Shown one piece after another: positions 56,228 through 64,000 of a stretch of DNA of 64,000 bases. A model generated the notes under the pieces. The model saw only the letters and a list, made by a program, of their open reading frames with translations. It was not told the DNA's origin and ran no database searches. Position 1 is the stretch's first letter. Every line of letters starts with the position of its first letter. Both the position numbers and the translations under genes were made by a program. The stretch comes from Gambelia wislizenii (taxonomy: Eukaryota > Chordata > Lepidosauria > Squamata > Crotaphytidae): NCBI GenBank assembly GCA_030847615.1, contig JAUMIR010000001.1, forward strand, positions 268,847,187 through 268,911,186. Reading direction: 5' to 3'.

Positions 56228-56672
56228 GATCATAAAATCATAGAGTTGGAAGAGACCACAAGGGCCACCTAGTCCAACCCCCTGCCATGCAGGAGTATCC
56301 AATCAAAACATTCCTGACAGATATCCATCCAGCCTCTGTTTTAAAACCTCCAAAGAAGGAGACTCTACCACACTTCAAGGCAGTGCATTCCACTGCCAAA
56401 CAGCTCTTACTGTCAGGAAGTTCTTCCTAATGTTTAGATGGGATCTCTTTTCCTGTAGTTTGAACCCATTGCTCCGTGTCCTAGTCTCTGGAGCAGCAGA
56501 AAACAAGCTTGTTCCATCCTCAGTATGACATCCCTTCAAATATTTAAACATGGCTATCATGTACCCTCTTAACCTCTTCCCTAGGCTAAACATACCCAGC
56601 TCCATAAGCCGCTCCTCATAGGGCATGGCTTCCAGGCCTCCCACCATTTTGGTCGCCCTCCTCTGGATATGT
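56228..56672 (-). mobile_element. CR1 LINE 3' fragment
   Basis: The plus strand begins AAAATCATAGAGTTGGAAGAG. The minus-strand frame 56692-56375 contains [35 protein letters not shown], and [20 protein letters not shown], close to the copy at 15244. It stops before the last coding residues through a frame break. 5'-truncated and inactive. Confidence 0.85.
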
Positions 56673-56730
56673 GATATCATATGTGATATCATATCATATG
56701 TGATATGATGTGGCTACCATATCACATGTA
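56668..56730. repeat. ATATGTGATATC short tandem/palindromic repeat
   Basis: ATATGTGATATC and its reverse complement recur several times in about 60 bases at the 5' cut end of the CR1. Confidence 0.75.
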
Positions 56731-56829
56731 TCAGAAGGCTCACTGAGCAGATTAATGTTCAACAATATTAGTTGAACAAAACAGTATGAAGAGGGAGGCG
56801 TGAAATGTACAATTAGCTGTTTTCACTGT

Positions 56830-57032
56830 TGTTGTTGTGTGCTTTCAAGTCATTTCTGCCTTCTGGTGAACCTATCACAGGATTTTCTTGGCAAGATTTG
56901 TTCAGAGGGGGTTTGCCTTTGTCCTCCTCCAAGGCTGAGTGTGACTTGTCCAAGGTCACCCAGTGGGTTTCTCTACTAAATGGTCTCCAGGGTTCTAGTT
57001 GAGCACCCAAACTACTACACCACACTCGCTCC
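56830..57032 (-). mobile_element. Sauria-type SINE
   Basis: The minus strand shows AGCGAGTGTGGTGTAGTAG (A-box region), CCAAGGTCACCC core in reverse, GGCAAACCCCCTCTGAACAAA, AAAATCCTGTGATAGGTTC, and a tail ending in ACAACAACAACAG. The GCCATAAGTCGG part of the tail is shortened. Confidence 0.8.
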
Positions 57033-57184
57033 ACAGAGAAGAGTGGAACCTTGCTGGTTAAGTAATTCAGTCCTGAATTAGTCTGGAAACCCGTGCAGAG
57101 TCACTAACCTAGAAGCAGGGAGTGGTGCAGCCTGGGGTCCAAGTCTAGGGCCCCACAGCCTGGAGAGGGCACAAGGATAACCAA

Positions 57185-57867
57185 GGGGTTGTCTAAATGG
57201 TAAAAATACTCCGCATAGAATTTGAGAATACAGTTTGTCTAAATGCCATCCCACGTCAATCCACAGTATTTGGGAGGAGGGGGGACAAATGCACCAAAAA
57301 CTCCATAGGGAAAGCCTTCACAGCTTTTCCCAAAGTTTTAAAAAAGCTCTGTGGGGAATGTGCATTACTGCTCATTGGGACAATCTGATTCGCATTCATT
57401 CACATTCCTGATAAGAGCAGAAGTGGAAGCTGATTGGTTGGATGTGCGGATGGGGCGGAGATTGCTAACAAGGCAAGCGCCCAGAACCGCCATGTTGGAT
57501 TTTCGTTTTAGTGATCATGTGCTGAGGCAACAAAACAGCCTTTTTCTTTTCTTTTAAAAATGTATTTAGGCGGCTAAAAATATTATTTTAAAAAATTATT
57601 TCGACGGACTATCGCACTTTCGCACCTTAGTTATGCCTTTATTTAAAAAAAAAAACCCTGTTCAGCAGCAACTGGCAAGAATAAAAACATGAGTAATTTA
57701 CTCACGCCTGCCATCTTGATTTGCAGGCACACCTGTTGGGACAGCAAAAGTGGATAGCTTCCCGTGCCTGTGCTTTTGCCAGAAAACCATTAGGACAGAT
57801 CAAAGCTGCTTCAAATTGGCGTTTGTGCACATCAATCCACATTTCCCCCCTCATATAGACAAGCCCC
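57185..57867. mobile_element. GGG(C)TTGTCTA TIR element with mapped insertion site
   Basis: The ends GGGGTTGTCTAAATGG and CATATAGACAAGCCCC are inverted repeats. Comparison with the empty site at about 8140 (AACAACCAAGATAGC) shows that the filled site has CCAAG before and CAAG/CCAAG after the element, so a target duplication of about 4-5 bases is likely. The 683-base interior has no long frame. Its terminus resembles the elements at 11809 and 12354, but the interior differs. Confidence 0.75.
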
Positions 57868-58228
57868 AAGATAGCAGCAGGTGAGAGTGGCAGAAACAAG
57901 CACGCCTGGCATCACCACATGGGCTGGTGTGGACACATTGTGGTGGCCCACTAAGGTCAGGGTGGCCATGTGTCTTCTTTTAGAATAGAGAGTCCTCTTT
58001 TTGAAGGCCATGTCTGTCTGAAGAGCAATGAGGTCCAACTGTGAGTTAAAGAGAAATAATCATCAGAACAGAGAGCAGGATGTTGACCTTGCTCATCCAC
58101 AGTGAGCACCTAGACCGCAGACTAAGGTTGCAGTGTTCCTCATCAATATTTTAATTCTGTTTGCATTATTACAACCCCCTCTAATGTTGCATCAGGACAT
58201 ATACATTAGTCTATGCAGTTTCATGCAA

Positions 58229-58645
58229 ATTTCTGTCCCCCTTTACCCTTTCTGGATAACTCCGTAAATCGATATCCTCTGGCTGAGAAAGCTAAATGCC
58301 CCTCCCTAAGCTGCAAATCCCAGGAGGCCACAGGAGGCAAAAATGGCAGTTAAAGTGGAATAATAGTGCTCTAACAATGTAGTATGATAAAGTCCTTAGG
58401 ACTTTTGGGAGTCTGAAACTGGCTACAAAACCCTTTGCAACTGATATTCCAGACTAACAGGGCTATTTTGCTGGCTGAGAAGATACAGTACTTGTATAGT
58501 AGTGTTACTTGTATAGTTTATGTAGTGTGATAAGTTGTCTGTATAGGTAATGAAGATAGGAATGGTCTGCTGTCCTTCACCTCAGGCAGGAAAATGGCCT
58601 CGCCCAACCCTCTTCAAGATAGTGCAAATAACTGGGTCCAAAATA
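58229..58645. other. Mixed repeat DNA
   Basis: GCTGCAAATCCCAGGAGGCC..AAAATGGCAGTTAAAGTGG (about 58308-58358) resembles one half of the palindromic MITE at 7247. GTATGATAAAGTCCTTAGG near 58382 resembles an AGGACTTTATC terminus. Neither can be bounded. No gene is seen. Confidence 0.35.
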
Positions 58646-58881
58646 CAGTTGTCCCTTCATATTCGCTGGGGTTTGGTTCCAGGATTCCCCCCCCCCGTGG
58701 ATACCAGAATCCGTGAATACTCAAGTCCCATTATATGCAATGCCATAGCAAAATGGTGTCCCTTATACAAGATGGCAAAATCAAGGTTTGCTTTTTGGAT
58801 TATTATTTTTTTAAGAATATTTTCAAGCCGTGAATACTTAAATCCGTGGATACCAAATCCGTGGATAGGGAGGGACAACTG
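58646..58881. mobile_element. Tigger-like MITE, promoter side
   Basis: The ends CAGTTGTCCCTTCATATTCG and GGATAGGGAGGGACAACTG are inverted repeats flanked by TA. The subterminal GTGGATACCA..CCGTGAATACTC pattern is typical of Tigger/pogo MITEs. Its closest relative is the copy at 59575-59802 in the same orientation. Non-coding, 236 bases. Confidence 0.9.
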
Positions 58882-59152
58882 TACCACAGATTATCGGGGA
58901 CAGTGATTAAACTGTATAATCATTTATAAAGTGGCTTTATAAAGTGGGACGTCGCTTTATGTGTTGGTCTGAATTCTAGAGGCGCCACATCCAAGGCCTT
59001 GAGCCCCCATTTGGGGAAGAAGGGGGTCCGGGGCGCCTAGGCTGTACAGTAGGAAGTGAAAAGGGGGCAGCAGCCCAGCCTGAGGAGAAGCCGCCCTCTC
59101 CGAGTCTCCATCATTCCTCTCCCTCCCCCCGCTTCGCGGCCCCGCGCGCGCC

Positions 59153-59166
59153 GTTTCCATGGGAAC
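59153..59166. promoter_or_regulatory. RFX X-box-like palindrome 1
   Basis: GTTTCCATGGGAAC is a near-perfect palindrome fitting the RFX X-box consensus (GTNRCC, short spacer, RGYAAC) except at the fourth base of the left half. RFX factors drive ciliary and spermatogenic genes, which fits a ZSWIM2 promoter. Binding is inferred only. Confidence 0.5.
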
Positions 59167-59288
59167 TTTTTTAGACGCCTCTCCCGTCAGTTGAAGAGGG
59201 GGAAAAGTGGTGGGGCGGCAGCGAGGGGGGGGGGGGGGACGGAGAGGATAGAATGTCTTCCTGAGGGGGGGTCGCGTGGCGCCGCTCC

Positions 59289-59302
59289 GTCTCCATGGCA
59301 AC
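59289..59302. promoter_or_regulatory. RFX X-box-like palindrome 2
   Basis: GTCTCCATGGCAAC, 136 bases after the first site and 49 bases before the start codon. The right half GGCAAC is a perfect X-box half-site. The pair in one short promoter makes chance less likely. Confidence 0.55.
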
Positions 59303-59350
59303 CCCCTCGAGGGCGGGGCTTTGGAAGGAACGGCTGGGAGCGGGGCGGCC

Positions 59351-59512
59351 ATGTCGCGGAGGCGCACCTCGGCCGGGCCGGAGCTGATCCGGCAGCAGGA
59401 CCAAGCGCTGGGCGGCACCATGCGCCTCCTCCGGCAACTGGGGCCCACCGCTTTCCTCCTGCAAGAGGACCAGGAGGAGGAGCAGCGGCAGAGGCCGGCC
59501 GAGGAGCACAGG
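59351..59512 (+). CDS. ZSWIM2: ZSWIM2-like E3 ubiquitin ligase, first coding exon
   Basis: The exon codes for 54 residues. From residue 15 it reads QQDQALGG, then LLRQLGPTAFLLQED. This lines up with the N terminus of vertebrate ZSWIM2 (human: HQDQALSS, LLREMGPTGFLLREE), a testis-expressed RING/SWIM-domain E3 ubiquitin ligase linked to Fas/TRAIL-induced apoptosis. The start at 59351 has a good context (GCGGCCATGT). After AGG (59510-59512) comes GTAGTAGG, a fair splice donor, and the phase-0 break after Arg falls where the human protein reads FR-VFLG. The SWIM, RING and ZZ domains lie in exons beyond the window. Low-complexity Glu/Gln residues (41-50) differ from mammals. The assignment rests on memory of the human protein. 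Confidence 0.7.
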
Positions 59513-59574
59513 GTAGTAGGGCGGGTGTGTGTATGTGTGTCAATGAGGTAGAAAAGAGAATGAGGTATAAAGTA

Positions 59575-59802
59575 CAGTTGTCCCTTCATATCCGCTGAGG
59601 TTTGGTTCCAGGACCCCCGTGGATACCAAAATCCGTGGATACTCAAGTCCTATTATATGCAATGGCAAAGCAAAATGGTCTCCCTTATATAAGAGGGCAA
59701 AATCAAGGTTGGCTTTTAGGATTATTATTTTTTAAAGAATATTTTCAAGCTGTGGATACTTAAATCCGTGGATACCAAATCGTGGATACGGAGGGACAAC
59801 TG
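59575..59802. mobile_element. Tigger-like MITE in presumed intron 1
   Basis: The ends CAGTTGTCCCTTCATATCCG and GGATACGGAGGGACAACTG are inverted repeats flanked by TA. It is closely similar to the MITE at 58646, with shared CAAGTCC.ATTATATGCAATG and AATATTTTCAAGC. It starts 62 bases after the exon-1 splice donor. Non-coding, 228 bases. Confidence 0.9.
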
Positions 59803-59880
59803 TAATCCTCCCCTCCCCACCTCCCTGGGTTGTTGTCATGCCTCTAGCAGGGGTCTGTTGAATGCAGGAAAAAGGGCTTA

Positions 59881-59999
59881 GTGGTTCTCAGCCTTAGTTT
59901 TGGACTTCACCTCCCAGAATTCTTGAGCATTGGCCATACTGGCTGGGACTTCTGGGAGATGAACTAAAAAAATGTAGAGAAACTAAAGTTAAGAACCAC
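59881..59999. mobile_element. Short palindromic MITE
   Basis: GTGGTTCTCAGCC at the left and GTTAAGAACCAC at the right are inverted. Inside, GGACTTCACCTCCCAGAATTC pairs with GGGACTTCTGGGAGATGAAC. The element is 119 bases with no coding capacity. The pattern resembles hAT-type MITEs. Confidence 0.65.
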
Positions 60000-60288
60000 G
60001 AAAGTGCAGAAATGGCCTCTGCATCAGGATCTGCAGGCAAAAGCTTCCACTGCCTGAAAAATGCAAATCAAAAAACCCCTTCCATCAGTGCAGGGATGCT
60101 GATATTGAATACTGTATAACCAACCTACATTCTAGATCAAAGCAGAGTTCCTCATACAGCCATCAAAAGACAGTGGAAATTACCTAGGGAGTAGTGTAGG
60201 GCAGTGGCTCTTCACCTTCTCTTTCCCAGGGACCCCCTTTAAATATCTTTTGTGGCCATGGACCCACAATGCTTAATTCAAGATTTAA

Positions 60289-60322
<34 letters not shown>

Positions 60323-60399
60323 GATGATGATATAATTACACCATCTATGAAACCTTCCCTCAGAGGCACTGGAGGGGGAGGGAAGACTTTTCTCCTGCT
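60000..60399. other. Unassigned DNA with (AAT)n and hAT-like fragment
   Basis: AGTGGCTCTTCACC..GGGACCCCCTTTAAATATC (about 60203-60250) looks like one end of a hAT-type element. An (AAT)n microsatellite of about 12 units follows at 60285-60322. No exon is seen. Confidence 0.45.
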
Positions 60400-60479
60400 C
60401 ATAGAATTATTGAACTGTAGAGTTGGAAGAGACCACGAGGGCCATCCAGTCCAACCCCCTGCCACAAAGGAATACACAA

Positions 60480-61577
60480 TCAAAACTTCCCTGACAGATG
60501 GCCATCCAGCCTCTGTTTAAAGACCTCCAAGGAAGGAGACCCCACCACGCTCCAAGGGAGTGTGTTCCACTGCCGAACAGCTCTTACTGTCAGAAAGTTC
60601 CTCCTAATGTTGAGGTGGAATCTCTGTTCCTGGAGCTTGCATCCATTGCTCCGTGTTCCAGTCTCTGGAGCAGCAGAAAACAAGCTTGCTCCATCCCCAA
60701 TGTGACACCCCTTCAAATACTTAAACAGGGCTATCATATTGCCCCTTAACCGTCTTTTTTGCAGGCTAAACATACCCAGCTCCCTAAGTCTCTCCTCATA
60801 AGGCATGGTTTCCAGACCTTTCACCATTTTAGTCGCCCTCCTCTGGACACGCTCCAATTTGTCAATATCCTTTTTGAATTGTGCCCAGAACTGGACACAG
60901 TATTCTAGGTGAGGCCTGCCCAAGGCAAAATAGAGTGGCACTATTACTTCCCTTGATCTAAATACTATATTTCTATTGATGCAGCCCAAAATTGCATTGG
61001 CCTTTTTAGCTGCCGCATCACACTCTTGACTCATGTTCAACTTGTGATCTACTAGGACTCCTAGATCCCTTTTGCACATAGTCTCATTCAGCCAGGTCTC
61101 CCACATCCTGTATCTATGCATTTTATTTTTCCGCCCTAAGTGTAGTACCTTACATTTCTCCATATTGAATTTCATTTTGTTAGCCTTGGCCCAGCTCTCC
61201 AGTCTATCCAGGTCATTTTGAATTTTGATCCTGTCCTCCAGGGTATTAGCTACTCCTCCTAATTTGGTGTCATCTGCAAATTTGATAAGTATGTCCCTAA
61301 TTCCGTCATCCAAGTCATGGATAAAGATGTTGAATAGCACTGGGCCCAGGACAGGACCCTGTGGCACCCCACTGGTCACATCTTTCCAAGACGAAGAGGA
61401 GCCACTGCTGAGCACCCTTTGGGTTCGGCCGGTCAACCAATTACAAATCCATTGAACAGTTAACTTGTCTAGCCCACATTTTACAAGCTTGTTTGCAAGA
61501 ATGTCATGGGGAACCTTGTCAAAGGCCTTACTGAAATCAAGGTATGCGATATCCACAGTGTTCCCTTCATCTACCAA
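60480..61577 (-). pseudogene. CR1 ORF2, reverse-transcriptase core
   Basis: An open frame of 365 codons has YLDFSKAFDKVPHDIL (motif A, about residue 13), [17 protein letters not shown] (motif B, about 68), FADDTKLGG (motif C, about 99), [14 protein letters not shown] (motif D, about 135), and the C-terminal [18 protein letters not shown] region. The frame is open to the normal end of ORF2. The methionine at 61577 is internal; the frame is cut just upstream by the (GA)n run. One small in-frame deletion (WAPQFKKD reads WAQFKKD) is visible near residue 227. Confidence 0.9.
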
Positions 61578-61591
61578 GCTGGTAACTTTAT

Positions 61592-61618
61592 CGAGAGAGA
61601 GAGAGAGAGAGAGAGAGA
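61592..61618. repeat. (GA)n microsatellite within the CR1 RT gene
   Basis: About 13 GA units lie within the sequence coding for the region before RT motif A and disrupt the reading frame there. Confidence 0.9.
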
Positions 61619-61748
61619 TCAGATTAGTCTGGCATGACTTGTTTCTCTGAAACCCATGTTGACATTTTGTGAGTATGGTATTGCCTTCTAAATGTTCACA
61701 GACTGTTTAATGATCTGCTCTAGAATCTTCCCTGGTATTGATGTCAGA

Positions 61749-62302
61749 CTAACTGGACGATAATTGTTGGGATCCCCCTTTTTTTCCCTTTTTGAAGATG
61801 GGGACGACGTTTGCCCTCCTCCAGTCTGCTGGGACTTCTCCTGTTCTCCAGGAATTCTCAAATATTATTGCCAACGGCTCTGAGATTATATTTGCCAGCT
61901 CTTTTAATACCCTTGGGTGTAGTTCATCTGGTCCTGGAGATTTAAAGTTAAATTCATTTAGATTAAGAAGGTATTCTTGTACTACCTCTTTACTTATTCT
62001 GTGCTGGATTTCCCCTATTGTGTCCTCTGTCCCATTATCCTCAGGTTGGTCCCCCTTTTCCTTTTCTGAAAACACTGAGGCAAAGAAGGTGTTGAGTAAT
62101 TCTGCTTTTTCTCTGTCCCCTGTTAGCATTTTGCCATCTTCTCCACATAGTGGCCCTACCATTTCCTTCTTCTTCCTTTTGCTGCGGACATACCCAAAAA
62201 CCCCTTTTTATTCTTAACCTCTCTAGCGAGCCTGAGCTCATTCTGCGCTTTAGCTTTTTTGACTTTACTCCTGCACTTGTTCGCTATCTGTTTGAATTTT
62301 CC
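61749..62302 (-). pseudogene. CR1 ORF2, linker and N-terminal RT part
   Basis: The minus strand shows the linker between endonuclease and RT (ANKCRSKVKKAKAQNELRLA, about 62290-62230), the frame at 62162-61749 with LLNTFFASVF, SPGPDELHPRVLKELA and DWRRANVVPIFKKG (RT motifs 0-2), then loss of frame near 61760 before NYRP-type sequence. Two frames are needed to read it, so it carries at least one shift. Confidence 0.85.
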
Positions 62303-62513
62303 TAGTCCAACACTTAAACCATTACACCATGCTGGCTCTTCATAATTAAGCATACTTATACATAATATAGTGGACTCTCCTTCTTTGGAGGTTTTTAAAC
62401 AGAGGCTGGATGGCCATCTGTCAGGAATGATTTGATTGTGTATTCCTGCGTGGCAGGAGGTTGGACTGGATGGCCCTTGAGGTCTCTTCCAGCTCTATGA
62501 TTCTATGATTCTT
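62303..62513 (+). mobile_element. Nested insert: SINE head plus CR1 3' end
   Basis: AGTCCAACACTTAAACCATTACACCATGCTGGCT (62305-62341) is the minus-strand tRNA head of a Sauria-type SINE. It is followed by a plus-strand CR1 3' end (62370-62513: GGAGGTTTTTAAACAGAGGCTGG..TCTATGATTCTATGATTCT). Both interrupt the minus-strand CR1 between GEITKES and the ANKCRSK linker. How the two pieces became joined is not clear. Confidence 0.75.
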
Positions 62514-63609
62514 TGGTGATTTCCCCCTTTTTCCATTTCCTATAAATGTTCCGTTTAAAACTTAGCTCTGTTGAAAGTTCTTTAGTCATCTGTTTCTTGA
62601 GACACCTCCCATTTTTCTTCCTCATTGGTACTGTTTGAAATTGTGCCTCCAGTATCTCCCTTTTGAGAAAGTCCCATCCATCTTGAAGTCGTTTCTCTTT
62701 TAGTGTTCCTGACCATGGGATCACCCCCAGTATTTCCCTGAGTTTATTGAAATCAGCTCTCCTAAAGTCGAGAATGCATGTCTGACTATGCCTGGCTTCT
62801 CCTTTCCATTGTATAACAAACTCCAGGAGAAGATGATCACTCTCACCTAAGGATCCCACCACTTGCCCCCCATTAACCAGGTCATCCCTGTTGGTTAGGA
62901 TCAGATCTAAAATAGCTGACCCCCTTGTTGCCTCTTCCACCTTTTGGACCATGAAATTGTCTTCCAGGCAAGTAAGGAATTTGCTAGATCTTGAAGTTTT
63001 GATTAAGTTAGATTGCCAACAAATATCAGGATAGTTGAAGTCACCCATCACTATTACATCTCTCCTTTCTGCGTGTGTGGTCATCTGTTCTAAAAAAGCA
63101 TCATCCAATTCCTTCGTCTGACTTGGGGGTCTATAGTAGAGTCCCACAATAACATCCCTGTTGTTCCCCTCCCCTTTAATTTTTATCCAGATGCTCTCCA
63201 CCTGGCTTCCAGTATTGATTTCATGGATCTCTTCACTGGTGTAAATATCCCTGGCATATAATGGTATTCCTCCTCCTTTCCTGTTTGGCCTGTTTCTCTT
63301 ATTTAAAAGGTTGTACCCTTCTATTCCTACATTCCAATTGTGAGACTCATCCCACCAGGTTTCAGTAATGCCTATTATATCATATTTGCTTTGGTGTGCT
63401 AGGAGTTCAAGTTCATCTTGCTTATTTCCCATGCTCTGTGCATTAATGTAGAGACATCTAAGACCATGTGTTCCCTTTACTTGCTGCCTGTGCAAGTTAT
63501 TTTGCCTTCCACTGTTGGGTCCTTGCGCTGTTTGTCTTGTTCCCTCTATGACAGTTTGACTATTTTCTCCAGGCCTTTTGCCTTCCAAAATACTGTCTCC
63601 CTCCTCCAT
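62514..63609 (-). pseudogene. CR1 ORF2, endonuclease domain
   Basis: A 368-codon frame has the ORF2 start region, then GLRCLYINAQSM (about residue 50), GITETWWDESHNW (about 80; catalytic Glu), GLYYRPP (about 153), VMGDFNYPDICW (about 182; Asp/Asn pair), AILDLILTNR (about 228) and GESDHLLLEF (about 250; catalytic His). These are the landmarks of an apurinic/apyrimidinic-type endonuclease used for target nicking. All the catalytic boxes appear conserved. The frame is cut at the 62513 insert, so it cannot join the RT. Confidence 0.9.
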
Positions 63610-64000
63610 ATGACTCAGTTTAGAGCCCTCCTGATCAAATTCTTGAGACTGTTGGCAAAAACGTTTCTGCCAACTGTCGTGAGATGCACCCCATCCCTTG
63701 CCAGAAGTCCCCCCTCATGGAAGCGCAGCCCATGATCCAAGAATCCAAATTGTTCTCAGCGACACCATCTACGGAGCCAGTTGTTTACATCAGCTATTTT
63801 CCTCTCCCTTCCTGGACCATGCCCTTCAACTGGCAGAAGAGACAAGATGACAACCTGTGCATCCATTTCTTTCAGCTTCCTCCCCAGAGCCTCATAATCT
63901 CTTCTGATCTTCGGAAAGCTGTGCCTTGCAGTATCATTGGTTCCCACATGGACCAAAAGGAAGGGGTAATGATCCGTAGGCTTGACGAGTCTTGTCAGCC
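63610..64000 (-). pseudogene. CR1 ORF1, esterase-like part (partial)
   Basis: The frame at 63956-63756 includes MVHVGTNDTARHSFPKIRRD and the VEGHGPGRERKIADVN segment, characteristic of the SGNH-hydrolase-like domain in CR1 ORF1. The remainder to 63610 is the C-terminal end of ORF1. The N-terminal zinc-finger part would lie beyond 64000. Confidence 0.85.

Larger units (their letters stand above)
56795..58228. repeat. Dispersed repeat interrupted by SINE and TIR element
   Basis: The pieces at 56795-56829, 57033-57184 and 57868-58228 align in order with the uninterrupted repeat at 7928-8503. The SINE at 56830 and the TIR element at 57185 are absent from the 8-kb copy, which fixes both insertion sites. 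The class of the host repeat is unknown. Confidence 0.7.
58985..59515 (+). promoter_or_regulatory. CpG-rich promoter of the ZSWIM2-like gene
   Basis: GC-rich DNA with many CpG dinucleotides, a GC box (GGGCGGGGC, 59311-59319) and two X-box-like palindromes stands directly before the coding exon. This is the only CpG-dense stretch in the window that is not a tandem repeat. A run of 15 or more G lies at 59225-59239. No TATA box is evident, as usual for CpG promoters. The transcription start is not determined. A three-codon upstream frame (ATG at 59252) would be in the leader if transcription starts before it. Confidence 0.6.
60400..64000 (-). mobile_element. Long CR1 LINE running off the window
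   Basis: This minus-strand CR1 spans 3.6 kb from its 3' end (60400) through ORF2 to part of ORF1 and continues past 64000. It holds reverse transcriptase (60480-62300), endonuclease (62514-63460) and the esterase-like part of ORF1 (63756-63956). A foreign insert lies at 62303-62514 and a (GA)n expansion at 61592-61618. It lies opposite to the ZSWIM2-like gene within its presumed first intron. It is the most complete CR1 here but is not intact. Confidence 0.9.

Noticed and set aside
59276..59350. Upstream in-frame extension of the ZSWIM2-like exon
   Set aside because: It would need a GTG start; the ATG at 59351 has a good initiation context and gives an N terminus of the expected length relative to the QDQAL motif.
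58957..59646. 229-codon minus-strand frame across the CpG promoter
   Set aside because: It runs antisense through the promoter, the ZSWIM2-like exon and part of a MITE, and shows only low-complexity arginine/proline/serine content. Base composition explains it.
1..64000. CRISPR array, operons or bacterial genes
   Set aside because: The sequence has vertebrate nuclear repeats throughout. The only regularly repeated arrays are microsatellites and GC-rich minisatellites without unique spacers.

Overview
This window looks like repeat-dense DNA from a vertebrate nuclear genome, most probably a squamate reptile (lizard). The evidence is its repeat community: CR1 LINEs with the ATTCTATG-type 3' end, a BovB/RTE 3' fragment, tRNA-headed SINEs with a BovB-like tail (Sauria type), SINEs with a 5S rRNA head (5S-Sauria type), mariner, pogo/Tigger-like MITEs and several other TIR families. 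The repeat names come from memory of the families and from reading the sequence; no database search was possible. The species is not determined.

Only one host gene is supported: a CpG-rich promoter and first coding exon at about 58985-59512 on the + strand. The 54 codons (59351-59512) resemble the N terminus of ZSWIM2, a testis-expressed E3 ubiquitin ligase. The promoter carries two palindromic RFX X-box-like sites. The rest of the gene would lie beyond 64000, so 59513-64000 is probably intron 1. Everything to the left (1-58600) reads as intergenic, or possibly intronic, transposon-rich DNA with no exon I can defend.

Layout. 1-780: GC-rich tandem/palindromic block. 2031-3188: candidate TIR element. 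3.4-20.3 kb: SINEs, MITEs, CR1 fragments, an LTR-like block near 16 kb and a first mariner (17718-18645). 21345-22455: CR1 RT piece. 23780-26165: a 2.4-kb non-LTR retrotransposon broken by one visible frameshift. 26.8-36.7 kb: pogo-like MITEs, a CR1 nested in a MITE, and MITEs with TIR AGGACTTTATCAG. 38.8-41.0 kb: two GC-rich minisatellites, the larger held inside a 1.5-kb pogo-like MITE. 43.2-44.2 kb: degraded endogenous retrovirus (LTR, leader, gag start). 44.5-46.2 kb: two more AGGACTTTATCAG elements. 47.8-52.7 kb: second mariner, then an old + strand CR1 broken up by a younger CR1 and a BovB fragment. 53660-54995: a 1.3-kb inverted-repeat retroelement flanked by a 14-bp direct repeat. 56.2-58.2 kb: CR1, SINE and TIR insertions in an older repeat whose uninterrupted partner is at 7.9-8.5 kb. 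58.6-59.8 kb: ZSWIM2 promoter and exon 1 flanked by two Tigger-like MITEs. 60.4-64.0 kb: a long CR1 on the - strand, opposite to the gene, running off the window.

The elements form parasite-host pairs: BovB machinery probably moved the Sauria and 5S-Sauria SINEs, and the MITEs depend on transposases not encoded here. Nested insertions give a relative order of events at several places. No mobile-element protein here is intact.
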